Shown one piece after another: positions 23,501 to 34,090 of a DNA stretch of 64,000 nucleotides (its first letter is position 1; each line of letters opens with the position of its first letter). The stretch lies in assembly GCA_000497125.2 (NCBI GenBank), contig CM035321.1:690001-754000 (forward strand), read 5' to 3'. Both the position numbers and the translations under genes were made by a program. This DNA comes from Spironucleus salmonicida. Its lineage: Eukaryota > Fornicata > Diplomonadida > Hexamitidae. Under the pieces are notes generated by a model that saw only the letters and a program-made list of their open reading frames with translations, was not told the DNA's origin and did not search any database.

Positions 23501-25883
23501 TCTTTTAAGGGAATGTTATCTTAACATCATATGTATTTTTGAAGAAATCTGTATACTGGTTTTCTGTACCAAACTATTTCCTAAAATATTCGTTTAATTT
23601 ATATGTAACATCAATTGGTGTATTCAATCTGGTAGTTCTATTGTGTTAATTGATAAAATAAGAAACATTAAGCCAGAATATCGTCTCGACCCCACGCGGG
23701 TTGTACAGCATAATGAGGAACTAGTAGATTTTCTCTCTGAATACTTCCAACGTACTTTATTTTGTAAGATCTTACATCATTTCCTAGAACGACTTCTATA
23801 CGATTAATGGCTATCTAAGGTTGCTAAAATTGGGTGACGAAATACCCATTAGATCAATAATTTTATAGGCTTTACAGTTTTTGAATAGTTCAGATGGTAT
23901 TAGCCTCAGGAAGTATCGTTCAATCTCTGTAGGATCAAGAAGAATTGATTCTAGTTTTTTCTTTGCATATTCTAAGTACTAAGGAGTGTCATAGTAATCA
24001 ATTTTCCTTACTATCAAACCATTTTAACGAATTTCTAACCAGTCTAATAATTATATGAGATAATTAACTGATATATCTTCTATTTTGTTAAGTATTTCAT
24101 CAATGCTCGATTTTGCCTTTTCCATAAATTTTACAACGAATTAATCTGTTATTCCCACTAGCGCGCTGGTGCACAATGCGTAGCTGGCTTTCTGCTAGGA
24201 TAAACACTCATCGACTAAAAGCATGACTTCCTTATTGGAGTTATACGATTAAACACTAATTGACCGGGGCTGAGTTTTGTATGCTCTATAAGAGTTTTTA
24301 CGCTACGTCAATAGCTCAATTTATTACTCTATAGCTCTAATAACGTCTTTCTAGTTTTGTATGCTGTCTTCCTAATTTAGTGTACCTATTATTTTTTTAG
24401 CTGCTTCTAATTTATTTGTAGACGCCTAAATTTCATCATCTAAGAATTTTGTAGTTTATTCTAATTACTTGTTCTGATCAAATTTAAAAAAATCAAGCAG
24501 GCCGGTCACAGAAAATTCACAAAATACTGACGTACCCTACAAATACAACTCAAACGCACCCTTAAGTTATTATTAGGCAGTATGCATATCATATATTTTG
24601 ATTAACTTGAAACACTCTGCTTTGACATAGGCCATCGTTTTAGAATATTCAACTCCATCTTTCAAATTACTACTAATAACGTCTCCAAGGTCAGTTTTAC
24701 TTTGATACTCGCAAAATAGAGCTCTTATGCCTTCACCAATCTCGATAGAAGTTCTATCGTATAGCGGCTGCGTTTCCAGCTCACGCGAATCTTTTGTAAA
24801 TCCTGTGTTAATCAATATGGGAATTTTTACCCCTGAGAACAGGTTGAAGTAGAAGATGGTGTGCAGGGTGACAGTTTTCCCGCTCCTCGAGCTCTGGCTC
24901 ATAACCGCATTATCTAGGGGGAAGAAGGCTGAGAACACCGCAAAGTACTGCGCCTTGAAGAGGTAGGACACGTCGCACATTTGCTGGAAGATGAACTTGT
25001 TGGTATCGTTAAACTCGAATATTTTTAGTAAATGCACTGGGAGCTCAAAGAAGTTTTAATAAGCTTGGGAAACCATTAAATCTGTATAAATTTATTATGA
25101 ATATGCTACTGCTTCTTGTGCACGAACTTGAATCGTGTAATTTCTCTTTACCACATCATTATTTTCCATTTGTTTGTAAATAAGGTATGCAGTATACCCT
25201 AGTATCATTGGCAGGAGATGCGCATATGTATCACATTTATGTAATGTTAATCCAATTATTTGCAGGATAGCCAATTACTCGACACTGCTAATGGCAGGTG
25301 GCATGTTAAACATAGGGTAAATTAGTTCATAACCATCATATTTCATATCAACTTTATTCTATTTTTATAAATTAATATCATCTTCAATCAAAATATAATT
25401 TGGAAATAATTTAGAGTCGATTGCTGAATTTTTAGAAACTATAACAATCTCGTGATCTGATTTCATGATTTCTACTTATACCTCTGCTAGTTTTTGTATT
25501 TCTTCATCGCCTATTACTTAATATGATAAAATTGAAAATCCCATTTGGATAGATAGTGAGACCAGGTTCAGCCAGTAGTCGGATACTGAGCTATTCTTTA
25601 AATCAAACGTCTTTTGAATAATGATTATCTAGACTTTCCGTTTGAACAGCAGTTCTTATTTGTGCTGCCACATGAAGAGGTGCAGGAGGCTGAGGTCTCC
25701 AACAGTATCAATGGTTATCCTCAGGTAGCGTACGGTATCGCCAACTTCGCTTATCTTAAATTAAGTTCCGCTGAATGCAAACACCACATCCTATTGAAGC
25801 TCCACCAGATCTTTGCCTAGCGAGGAAAAAGTGAGCTAGGCAGGCTTAGCTTCTGCCTTGGTATTCGAGCCCTGATCGGTCAT
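20556..25883 (-). CDS. Large 1775-aa protein, unknown (left copy)
   Basis: An uninterrupted frame of 1775 codons from ATG 25883 to TGA 20556-20558, with well over a hundred TAA/TAG glutamines. Residues about 1290-1450 are a long charged coiled coil (EGELQVQKLLKEEEEQ onward); the rest is alternating helical sequence. Segments such as SRSGKTVTLH near residue 335 resemble a P-loop only loosely, since the leading glycine is missing. The size and helix-coil-helix plan prompted comparison with dynein heavy chain, but no AAA+ motifs are present. The copy at 34091-39418 gives the same translation wherever I compared them. Function unknown; a structural or ciliary/cytoskeletal role is only a guess. 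Confidence 0.75.
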
Positions 25884-26914
25884 TTAAGGAGTAATAGTAA
25901 TTAGAGTGAAACCTATATATAGTATAATATTATATAGGCATGTTAAAAGTAATGTGGTTATCCACTAGTTCCTATAAACTAGTCTGCGTAATGGCCAATT
26001 ACATAAAGAACCGGGCGCGCAGTTGACACACTCAACGCGTTATTGGAACACGGTAACGCTGCACTGCTACACTAAGTGCGCAGCAGCTGCATAAAATTCT
26101 CACTATTATCTTTTACCTACCTGCATGCAGCACTCTGCCGTGCCGTACTAGTGGTCACTAGATATGGACAATATCCTAGTGCTAGGGATTTTGGCAAAAC
26201 TGCTATTCTAGACATACTATTATTTTACATATACCACCCAATATCTAGTTTGAAAATGAGCAGCGAGCCAAACTGCGTTATAAAGCAGCTCAGACAGACG
26301 CCCCTGTTGCGTGCAAAAACCAGGGCCTATCTTTATTCGACCAGCACGACTTCTGAATCACCAAAGTCTTCAGCTTCTGAAGGTTGACGCGAAAGTTTCT
26401 GGGTATTGTGCACTGGATGTACTTTACTTCGTCATACTTATGTTGAGGAGCAACCCTCTAATAACTTTTATGCGAGGCTCTACTATTCTATTATCTAACT
26501 GTAGTATACTATTCTCGCATAGTCTTTGGTACAGCTTTGCTCTTAAAGCCTAGATATATTTTACTTACTCGGGTGTAGCAGCTCGTTCGTACGGGCAGCT
26601 AGGTAAGTTGAAGTTGCATCATACATTAGTCATCTCATTGCTTAGTTGTGCTCCGCCGCTCTCTAAAGCCTTTTCCTCGTCATTAAAGGCATAGGCACAA
26701 TTATTAGGACTAGATGCCATATATCTACTATCAATAAAACATATAAATATGACAGTACTATTTCAATTTAAGTATTATCTATATATAAAGTATAATATCC
26801 TTTACTCTTGACTATCATAAAATTAGGTGTATTGAAATCGTTAAGTAGTTGCACTAAGTATTTTTAGATAGCATAATATTAGTTACTGCATGTCTATACT
26901 AATACAAACGTACA
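25884..26914. other. Intergenic segment in left arm
   Basis: Upstream region of the 1775-aa gene. A 110-codon minus-strand frame (26290-26622, mirrored at 33352-33684) is open but matches nothing. A 33-codon frame precedes it. I see no stronger feature. Confidence 0.35.
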
Positions 26915-27173
26915 GTGTCACTTGCAGAGAAGCTGCAGCACCTAGGCGAGTCACCGCCTCCTGGGGCTGCTCACCGCGCCTGGGCGACCTCGGGAGCTGG
27001 CGCAGGACCTCCCACGCGATGGCCTCCACCAAGCCAAGTACGGCGCGAATGGCCCGGCACTACTTACGGTCACTGCGGAACACCGGAACAGCCCGCTGCT
27101 CCAGCTGCAGAGCGAGGCCCGCCAGCGCTCCGACACCGACTCCCTGCTCTGCCAGCAGCGCCCGCGTCTATGA
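26915..27173 (+). pseudogene. Internally deleted WRKY-gene relic (left arm)
   Basis: Starts like the WRKY gene at 45624 (SLAEKLQHLGESP against SLSEKLQQLGESP), but its ATG has become GTG. It continues with broken frames to a degenerate core (QAKYGANGP against WAKYGVNGP). It then jumps straight to the WRKY C-terminus (TAEHRNSPLLQLQSEARQ) and the same TGA. About 570 bases, including both zinc fingers, are missing. It lies tail-to-tail with, and overlaps, the GC-rich ORF on the other strand. Confidence 0.85.
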
Positions 27174-28428
27174 GCGCCCGCTGCACCAGCAGGAACGCGC
27201 GGTCCGAGAGGGGGCGGCCCCGCAGCTCCCGCACCCTGGCCTCCAGCTCCGCCCCCGTGCGCCTGGCCTCCTCCAGCAGGGCTGCCCGGCGCGCCCCCTC
27301 CTGCCGCCGGTGGGAGGCAAGTGCATCCGCAGCCCCGGAGGCCGCCTCCCGCCGCAGCCTGGCCCCGAGCAGCCGGCACTCGCGCCCGAAGTCCGGCCTG
27401 GGCGGTATCGCGTGCGGCTGGTTCCCCGCCTCCGCGGCCGCTATCGCCCGGTAGCGCGCCCCCAGGCCAGCGAAGGCCTCCTCCTGGCGGGCGAGCACCT
27501 CCGCGCGCAGGGCGTCCGCCTCCTCCCGGGCCGCCGTGTCCAGTGCGTGCGGGATGCGCGGCGGCCCCTCCCCAGGCTCCCCGGCGCGCACCGCCCCGAA
27601 GACGCCGTCGAAGTCCGCCATCGCGCCCAGCTGCACCAGGGCGTCGGCGATGCGGCGCCACTGCACCTGGCGGCGGTCCGCGGGGTCCGCCCTCACCGCG
27701 GCCTCGAAGGCGCCCACGAAGGCCAGCAGGTCCGCGTCCGCCAGCAGCGCCAGGTCCCCGTAGCGCAGCCGGAGCACCGCCGCAGCCGCGCAGACAGCGT
27801 GCTCCTGTCCCACCTCGTGCGCCCCCAGCGCGCCCTGGACGCCCCCGAGGCGGTCCCGGTCCAGCGCGCCCCCGAGGAAGAGCCCGTCCAGCAGGAGCGA
27901 GGCCCGCGGATGCCGCAGCCCGGTGTACGCCGCGCCCCCAGCGCGCCCGAACTGCCGGAAGAAGAGCGCGCGCCGGCAGCGGAGGTAGCGCTCGAACCCC
28001 GGCGCGCCGCCCAGGTGCCCCGCCACGCCCCGCTGGATGCGCTCCGCGAGGGCCGCGTAGGCGCTGTTCCGGACGCAGCGGTGGGAGTGCGCCTCGCCCT
28101 GCGCCCGCTCCCCCAGGGCATCCCGGGCCGCCCGCTGCGCCCCCAGCCGCGTGAGCCGGTCCTCGAGGGCCGCCAGCTGCGGGAGGCTGGCCCGCTGAGT
28201 GAGCGCGTCCGTATCCACTGCGAGTCGGGGAGCGCGCGTCTCGCCGCCTACCTGCGCGCATTCCGGTCGCACCGCCACGCCCGCCAGGCGCTCCGCGATG
28301 CCCGCGAGCCCCCGGGCGCGCACCAGCTTCAGGGCGAGCAGGGCCTCCGAGAGCAGCGTGCGCTCGTCCGCGGCAACCGCACCGCTCCGGCTGAGGGCGA
28401 GCTTTGACAGCAGCGCCTCGACCTCCAT
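27070..28428 (-). CDS. GC-rich 452-aa protein, unknown (left copy)
   Basis: A 452-codon frame in a block of very high GC, starting MEVEALLSKLAL after CCGCTCCAA and ending at a TGA inside the antisense WRKY relic. The sequence is Ala/Leu/Arg/Glu-rich and helical, with a coiled-coil-like C-terminal half (REEADALRAEVLARQEEAF). The last 35 residues are antisense to the WRKY relic, so the true C-terminus is probably altered. A longer opposite-strand frame (505 codons) has proline/arginine repeats and is judged a shadow. The right-arm copy differs by one residue (GERAQ to GEQAQ). No family recognised. Confidence 0.6.
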   Translation of the reverse strand: MEVEALLSKLALSRSGAVAADERTLLSEALLALKLVRARGLAGIAERLAGVAVRPECAQVGGETRAPRLAVDTDALTQRASLPQLAALEDRLTRLGAQRAARDALGERAQGEAHSHRCVRNSAYAALAERIQRGVAGHLGGAPGFERYLRCRRALFFRQFGRAGGAAYTGLRHPRASLLLDGLFLGGALDRDRLGGVQGALGAHEVGQEHAVCAAAAVLRLRYGDLALLADADLLAFVGAFEAAVRADPADRRQVQWRRIADALVQLGAMADFDGVFGAVRAGEPGEGPPRIPHALDTAAREEADALRAEVLARQEEAFAGLGARYRAIAAAEAGNQPHAIPPRPDFGRECRLLGARLRREAASGAADALASHRRQEGARRAALLEEARRTGAELEARVRELRGRPLSDRAFLLVQRALIDAGAAGRAGSRCRSAGGPRSAAGAAGCSGVPQ

Positions 28429-28457
28429 TTGGAGCGGCCCTTCCAAATGCTGATTTC

Positions 28458-28952
28458 TATACTTCCATGACACTAACTATACAGTTGGATATTTTAATAA
28501 TATCAGAGTAACTTCAACATATTGTATATGTATATACATTAAATAAGAAAATTAATACATTTCCAATTCTACACTTATCATGCCACTCTAATACCTCTTC
28601 CTAATCATATTATTTAGATATTTTAAAAATGCTATAGACATTCTTTAACTGATACTTCTATAGGCGTATTAAGTTCATTTGTGGAATATAGTTTATATTA
28701 AATTAAATTTATTGATTTAAATTAAATTGATTCTAAATACAAATTTTCATTGTGTTTATATAAAATAAATTTATTTTTTTATTATTATATTCTGAAGTAT
28801 CCTTTTATATTCAAATTAGTGTGAACTGAATGATATTATGTAAAATAAATACTAAATTAACTGCTATATTGCCTATATCCTTTACAATGTGTTAATTTCT
28901 TTTTATATATTTTATTATTATTGAAATAAAAATATGTTCATACATAAAGAAA
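28458..28952. other. AT-rich spacer at left side of the loop
   Basis: It begins exactly where arm identity ends. Downstream flank of the 300-aa loop gene. No gene seen. Confidence 0.5.
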
Positions 28953-29855
28953 TCACATTTCTAACATATATTATAGAAATTTATCAACAGCTCGTTCTTT
29001 TCTAGCATCAACTCTAATTTATTCAAACTCTTTTCGTTGACTATCTATTTGTTAAATTTAGTTTTCTATTTCCTGTTCATTATCTATTAACTCTTATAAA
29101 ACGGAAACATCTAAGATATCTTCAGAAAATATTCTTTCTTTTTCTTGAACTGCTAAATACACTGCAAGATCAATAGCCATCTAACTTTTTCCACAAATAC
29201 AAGAGTTTTCATCTAACATATCTGGATCGATTAAATTAGTTATTTTAACTATCTTTTAAATTGTAGTAAAATGATGTGGACTCAATAAAGTATTTATGTG
29301 TAAAATTAAATTATTTAATGTGCTTTACGTTTATTATTTATTAAATTGCTAAGTTAACTATATAATTTTAGAATTTACATTATGAAGTAAATGTTAAGAG
29401 ATTTATCCTCTATTTGTATATTCAGTTATTTTTATTCCTTGGATAATATTCTTGTCATAATAAATAAAAAATTCATCGATCGTATTATGTAGTATCCTTA
29501 ATATTTTACGAGAACTTTCTTCTATTTATAAACCCGAGACTCCATCCCAATATACTGTTGTAAAACATGAATCAGGTTAATTACAAACATAAAAAGCATG
29601 GTTATTTAAATATACTAAAGGTTAGGAAGTAATAAAATTAAAAATATCAACATTAGATGACAATTATATTGGTGATTTAGTAACAATGGCTTCTATCCAC
29701 AATTAAAATTCTTATTTATTTTCGATATCAGCAAAAAATGAGTCAGGAGTTGAGCGTTATATTGTATCTCCAGTTATTACATTAGCATATCCTGGTTAAT
29801 AGAAATTACCATCAAAAGGTATACCTTTGCTTTATATTTAATAAATAGCATGCAT
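28953..29855 (-). CDS. Hypothetical 300-aa protein in palindrome loop
   Basis: A 300-codon frame visible only with TAA/TAG as Gln, from ATG 29855 to TGA 28953-28955. Content is protein-like throughout, for example YVCNQPDSCFTTVYWDGVSG near residue 90, KILRILHNTIDEFFIYYDK near 115-135, and a charged helical C-terminus (QEIENQIQQIDSQRKEFEQI). No domain recognised. It follows MRE11 on the same strand after 226 bases and is single-copy because it lies in the loop. Confidence 0.65.
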
Positions 29856-30081
29856 TAAAAAATACATATATTTATATTATTTGATATATTATATTATAAC
29901 TTATTTTTTATGTAAAAGTAAAAGAAATTTTCGAACATTTTACTTCAGTCATAATTGAAACTGCAAAAACCAACTTTGAAATAATCAGTCAACAAAAATA
30001 TATTCTTAATGTTCTTTCTGGTTTTTATACTTTCTAAACGCTACTTCTTGAAGTTAAACACTACATTGTAAATAAAATTCC

Positions 30082-31527
30082 TCACAAACTTTCTTATTAT
30101 TGATCTTAACTCTGCACTTTACCCAAAAAGATACTGTCAATAATTTTCTAGATTCCTTCCTGCATATCATCATTATCGTCAATGAGATGGTTAATACGCT
30201 TGAAAATATCGGCCTCAAGCCCTATTTTGATCTTCTCAATACTATCGCCGATTTCCTAAATCCCACCCTAATCGCCCTATAAACTGCGAATTTACTCACC
30301 CAAAAAGTCTTTCATTATTCTTATGCCATTATACGACATTTCAATTTGATTTTGATTTTTCACTTCCTCAAAACTTTACTATTATTATTCTTTAATTATG
30401 CTGATAGTCAAAAAGTTGTCATTTTCGATCATTTTCGCGAATTTCGCCCTCAAATCGTCGATTTTCTAAGTTTTGAACTGGCTGAAGTTGCAGTTAAGCA
30501 TCGCGAAATCGACGATGAAAGCAGGCTTGAACAGGTAATTTTCGGCGTACAAATCGGTGTCCTAGGCCGCCAGCATCCGCTCCACCAGCGCCCGGAATTT
30601 TTCGGGCCCCAAACCGGCCTTCCGCGCTCCAAATTCGACCGCCGCGGCGTCAAATTCGCTGAAAATCGCGCGCTGCGCCTCGAAGATTTCGGCGACGATT
30701 CCGCGGAATTGCGCCTCCACGAACGCCTCCAAATGCTCGATTTTGCGCTCCGCCAAATCGTAGGAAATGCTGCGCCGGAAGACGATTTGGCTCGAGAAAA
30801 TACGCTCGCTGAAGACTGAATTCGTGCCCGTGTCGATGAAGAAGTGGTGCGCCGTGCTGGCCATCTGCTGCGTCTTTATCGCCGTAACGACCTCCGTGCC
30901 CGGTTGCACGAAAAACACGTTGTTCAGCCTCTGCAGCTGCGACTCGTGCTCGTGGCCGTTTACGACGAATTAGACAGGCGCGAAAGCGTGCAAATTGAAG
31001 TGGAAAATTGATTTGAAATCGAATTTTCCCGCTATTGAGTTGTTCTCGTGCGCGATCAGAATGCATGTGCGGGGCAGGGCTGTCAGCTAAGGGTTTTGGT
31101 CGAAAAACGGCCTGGAATCCGCCAAAAGCGTGTACTGGGTGCCGTGATTTATGGCGTAAATGATCAGAATCTCTTGGTTTACGAGGTAAAACTACGGTAT
31201 AATCGTCATTTCGAGCACGTAGGACGGAATAGACGCATCCAGCAGTTCCACAATGTTATGGTCTTCGTGGTTACCGACGCAGTAGATGAGGTTTCCAGGA
31301 GGTGCAAATATGTTTTTTAGCTTTCTGAGCCTTCTTATTTGGAGCTGTACCCTTCGTAGGTCACTAGGGGTCGCGCGCTTAGAGTCGAATAGATCACCAG
31401 CATGGATCGTAACATCTGCGTGAACTGAGCGGTCAATATGCTCCTCGAACGCGCTCATTGGTTGCTCAGATTCCGTCTTGAAGCGCCTGTAGCCAATATG
31501 TGAATCTGTGAAAACGGAAATCAGCAT
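30082..31527 (-). CDS. MRE11: MRE11 double-strand-break nuclease
   Basis: A 481-aa metallophosphoesterase with the MRE11 motifs in order: FTDSHIGY (D8, H10), GDLFD (D45), GNHE (N86, H87), LIAHENN (H160), NGHEHE (H192, H194) and QPGTEV near 208. MRE11 with RAD50 resects broken DNA ends and opens hairpins in the nucleus. At 481 aa it is shorter than yeast or human MRE11; the C-terminal part is a charged helical region rich in TAA/TAG glutamines. The start at 31527 is chosen because ATG follows CCCTTCCAA and leads directly into motif I. It is the only intact copy; the left inner arm end keeps just its first 11 bases. Confidence 0.93.
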
Positions 31528-31548
31528 TTGGAAGGGCCGCTCCAAATG
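31525..31548. promoter_or_regulatory. Dyad containing two divergent start codons
   Basis: CATTTGGA and TCCAAATG flank an 8-base core (AGGGCCGC). One half contains the MRE11 ATG (minus), the other the ATG of the GC-rich ORF (plus). The two start codons are 18 bases apart, so promoter and 5' leaders must overlap both genes. TCCAAATG also starts the gene at 12401, so it may be a start-site element. Confidence 0.55.
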
Positions 31549-32904
31549 GAGGTCGAGGCGCTGCTGTCAAAGCTCGCCCTCAGCCGGAGCGGTGCGGTTG
31601 CCGCGGACGAGCGCACGCTGCTCTCGGAGGCCCTGCTCGCCCTGAAGCTGGTGCGCGCCCGGGGGCTCGCGGGCATCGCGGAGCGCCTGGCGGGCGTGGC
31701 GGTGCGACCGGAATGCGCGCAGGTAGGCGGCGAGACGCGCGCTCCCCGACTCGCAGTGGATACGGACGCGCTCACTCAGCGGGCCAGCCTCCCGCAGCTG
31801 GCGGCCCTCGAGGACCGGCTCACGCGGCTGGGGGCGCAGCGGGCGGCCCGGGATGCCCTGGGGGAGCAGGCGCAGGGCGAGGCGCACTCCCACCGCTGCG
31901 TCCGGAACAGCGCCTACGCGGCCCTCGCGGAGCGCATCCAGCGGGGCGTGGCGGGGCACCTGGGCGGCGCGCCGGGGTTCGAGCGCTACCTCCGCTGCCG
32001 GCGCGCGCTCTTCTTCCGGCAGTTCGGGCGCGCTGGGGGCGCGGCGTACACCGGGCTGCGGCATCCGCGGGCCTCGCTCCTGCTGGACGGGCTCTTCCTC
32101 GGGGGCGCGCTGGACCGGGACCGCCTCGGGGGCGTCCAGGGCGCGCTGGGGGCGCACGAGGTGGGACAGGAGCACGCTGTCTGCGCGGCTGCGGCGGTGC
32201 TCCGGCTGCGCTACGGGGACCTGGCGCTGCTGGCGGACGCGGACCTGCTGGCCTTCGTGGGCGCCTTCGAGGCCGCGGTGAGGGCGGACCCCGCGGACCG
32301 CCGCCAGGTGCAGTGGCGCCGCATCGCCGACGCCCTGGTGCAGCTGGGCGCGATGGCGGACTTCGACGGCGTCTTCGGGGCGGTGCGCGCCGGGGAGCCT
32401 GGGGAGGGGCCGCCGCGCATCCCGCACGCACTGGACACGGCGGCCCGGGAGGAGGCGGACGCCCTGCGCGCGGAGGTGCTCGCCCGCCAGGAGGAGGCCT
32501 TCGCTGGCCTGGGGGCGCGCTACCGGGCGATAGCGGCCGCGGAGGCGGGGAACCAGCCGCACGCGATACCGCCCAGGCCGGACTTCGGGCGCGAGTGCCG
32601 GCTGCTCGGGGCCAGGCTGCGGCGGGAGGCGGCCTCCGGGGCTGCGGATGCACTTGCCTCCCACCGGCGGCAGGAGGGGGCGCGCCGGGCAGCCCTGCTG
32701 GAGGAGGCCAGGCGCACGGGGGCGGAGCTGGAGGCCAGGGTGCGGGAGCTGCGGGGCCGCCCCCTCTCGGACCGCGCGTTCCTGCTGGTGCAGCGGGCGC
32801 TCATAGACGCGGGCGCTGCTGGCAGAGCAGGGAGTCGGTGTCGGAGCGCTGGCGGGCCTCGCTCTGCAGCTGGAGCAGCGGGCTGTTCCGGTGTTCCGCA
32901 GTGA
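31546..32904 (+). CDS. GC-rich 452-aa protein, unknown (right copy)
   Basis: Right-arm copy of 27070-28428 with one residue difference seen (GEQAQ). It starts 18 bases from the MRE11 start on the opposite strand, giving a head-to-head pair. Only this copy keeps that intact neighbour. Its 3' end runs into the antisense WRKY relic. Confidence 0.6.
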   Translation: MEVEALLSKLALSRSGAVAADERTLLSEALLALKLVRARGLAGIAERLAGVAVRPECAQVGGETRAPRLAVDTDALTQRASLPQLAALEDRLTRLGAQRAARDALGEQAQGEAHSHRCVRNSAYAALAERIQRGVAGHLGGAPGFERYLRCRRALFFRQFGRAGGAAYTGLRHPRASLLLDGLFLGGALDRDRLGGVQGALGAHEVGQEHAVCAAAAVLRLRYGDLALLADADLLAFVGAFEAAVRADPADRRQVQWRRIADALVQLGAMADFDGVFGAVRAGEPGEGPPRIPHALDTAAREEADALRAEVLARQEEAFAGLGARYRAIAAAEAGNQPHAIPPRPDFGRECRLLGARLRREAASGAADALASHRRQEGARRAALLEEARRTGAELEARVRELRGRPLSDRAFLLVQRALIDAGAAGRAGSRCRSAGGPRSAAGAAGCSGVPQ

Positions 32905-33059
32905 CCGTAAGTAGTGCCGGGCCATTCGCGCCGTACTTGGCTTGGTGGAGGCCATCGCGTGGGAGGTCCTGCGCCAGCTCCCGAGGTCGCCCAGGCGCGG
33001 TGAGCAGCCCCAGGAGGCGGTGACTCGCCTAGGTGCTGCAGCTTCTCTGCAAGTGACAC
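32801..33059 (-). pseudogene. Internally deleted WRKY-gene relic (right arm)
   Basis: Mirror copy of 26915-27173: same N-terminal remnant, same missing zinc-finger region, same C-terminal tail and TGA. Both relics therefore predate the inverted duplication. Confidence 0.85.
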
Positions 33060-34090
33060 TGTACGTTTGTATTAGTATAGACATGCAGTAACTAATATTA
33101 TGCTATCTAAAAATACTTAGTGCAACTACTTAACGATTTCAATACACCTAATTTTATGATAGTCAAGAGTAAAGGATATTATACTTTATATATAGATAAT
33201 ACTTAAATTGAAATAGTACTGTCATATTTATATGTTTTATTGATAGTAGATATATGGCATCTAGTCCTAATAATTGTGCCTATGCCTTTAATGACGAGGA
33301 AAAGGCTTTAGAGAGCGGCGGAGCACAACTAAGCAATGAGATGACTAATGTATGATGCAACTTCAACTTACCTAGCTGCCCGTACGAACGAGCTGCTACA
33401 CCCGAGTAAGTAAAATATATCTAGGCTTTAAGAGCAAAGCTGTACCAAAGACTATGCGAGAATAGTATACTACAGTTAGATAATAGAATAGTAGAGCCTC
33501 GCATAAAAGTTATTAGAGGGTTGCTCCTCAACATAAGTATGACGAAGTAAAGTACATCCAGTGCACAATACCCAGAAACTTTCGCGTCAACCTTCAGAAG
33601 CTGAAGACTTTGGTGATTCAGAAGTCGTGCTGGTCGAATAAAGATAGGCCCTGGTTTTTGCACGCAACAGGGGCGTCTGTCTGAGCTGCTTTATAACGCA
33701 GTTTGGCTCGCTGCTCATTTTCAAACTAGATATTGGGTGGTATATGTAAAATAATAGTATGTCTAGAATAGCAGTTTTGCCAAAATCCCTAGCACTAGGA
33801 TATTGTCCATATCTAGTGACCACTAGTACGGCACGGCAGAGTGCTGCATGCAGGTAGGTAAAAGATAATAGTGAGAATTTTATGCAGCTGCTGCGCACTT
33901 AGTGTAGCAGTGCAGCGTTACCGTGTTCCAATAACGCGTTGAGTGTGTCAACTGCGCGCCCGGTTCTTTATGTAATTGGCCATTACGCAGACTAGTTTAT
34001 AGGAACTAGTGGATAACCACATTACTTTTAACATGCCTATATAATATTATACTATATATAGGTTTCACTCTAATTACTATTACTCCTTAA
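33060..34090. other. Intergenic segment in right arm
   Basis: Mirror of 25884-26914. It contains the open but unrecognised 110-codon frame 33352-33684 (plus) and a 33-codon frame from 33254 that overlaps its start. Confidence 0.35.

Larger units (their letters stand above)
15203..28457 (+). repeat. Left arm of giant inverted repeat
   Basis: About 13,255 bases that are the reverse complement of 31517-44769. Coordinate sums are 59972 at the outer end and 59974 at the inner end, so only a few indels separate the arms. The outer breakpoint lies inside the intact oxidoreductase gene. The inner breakpoint comes 11 bases after an MRE11-type start codon (ATGCTGATTTC at 28447-28457). Confidence 0.95.

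Noticed and set aside
20556-25883. Dynein heavy chain
   Set aside because: Size and coiled coil suggested it, but no AAA+ Walker motifs or microtubule-binding stalk arrangement can be seen.
26890-28407. 505-codon plus-strand frame (and its mirror 31567-33084)
   Set aside because: Proline/arginine-rich shadow of the GC-rich minus-strand ORF; in very GC-rich DNA several frames stay open. Its first part also crosses the broken WRKY relic.
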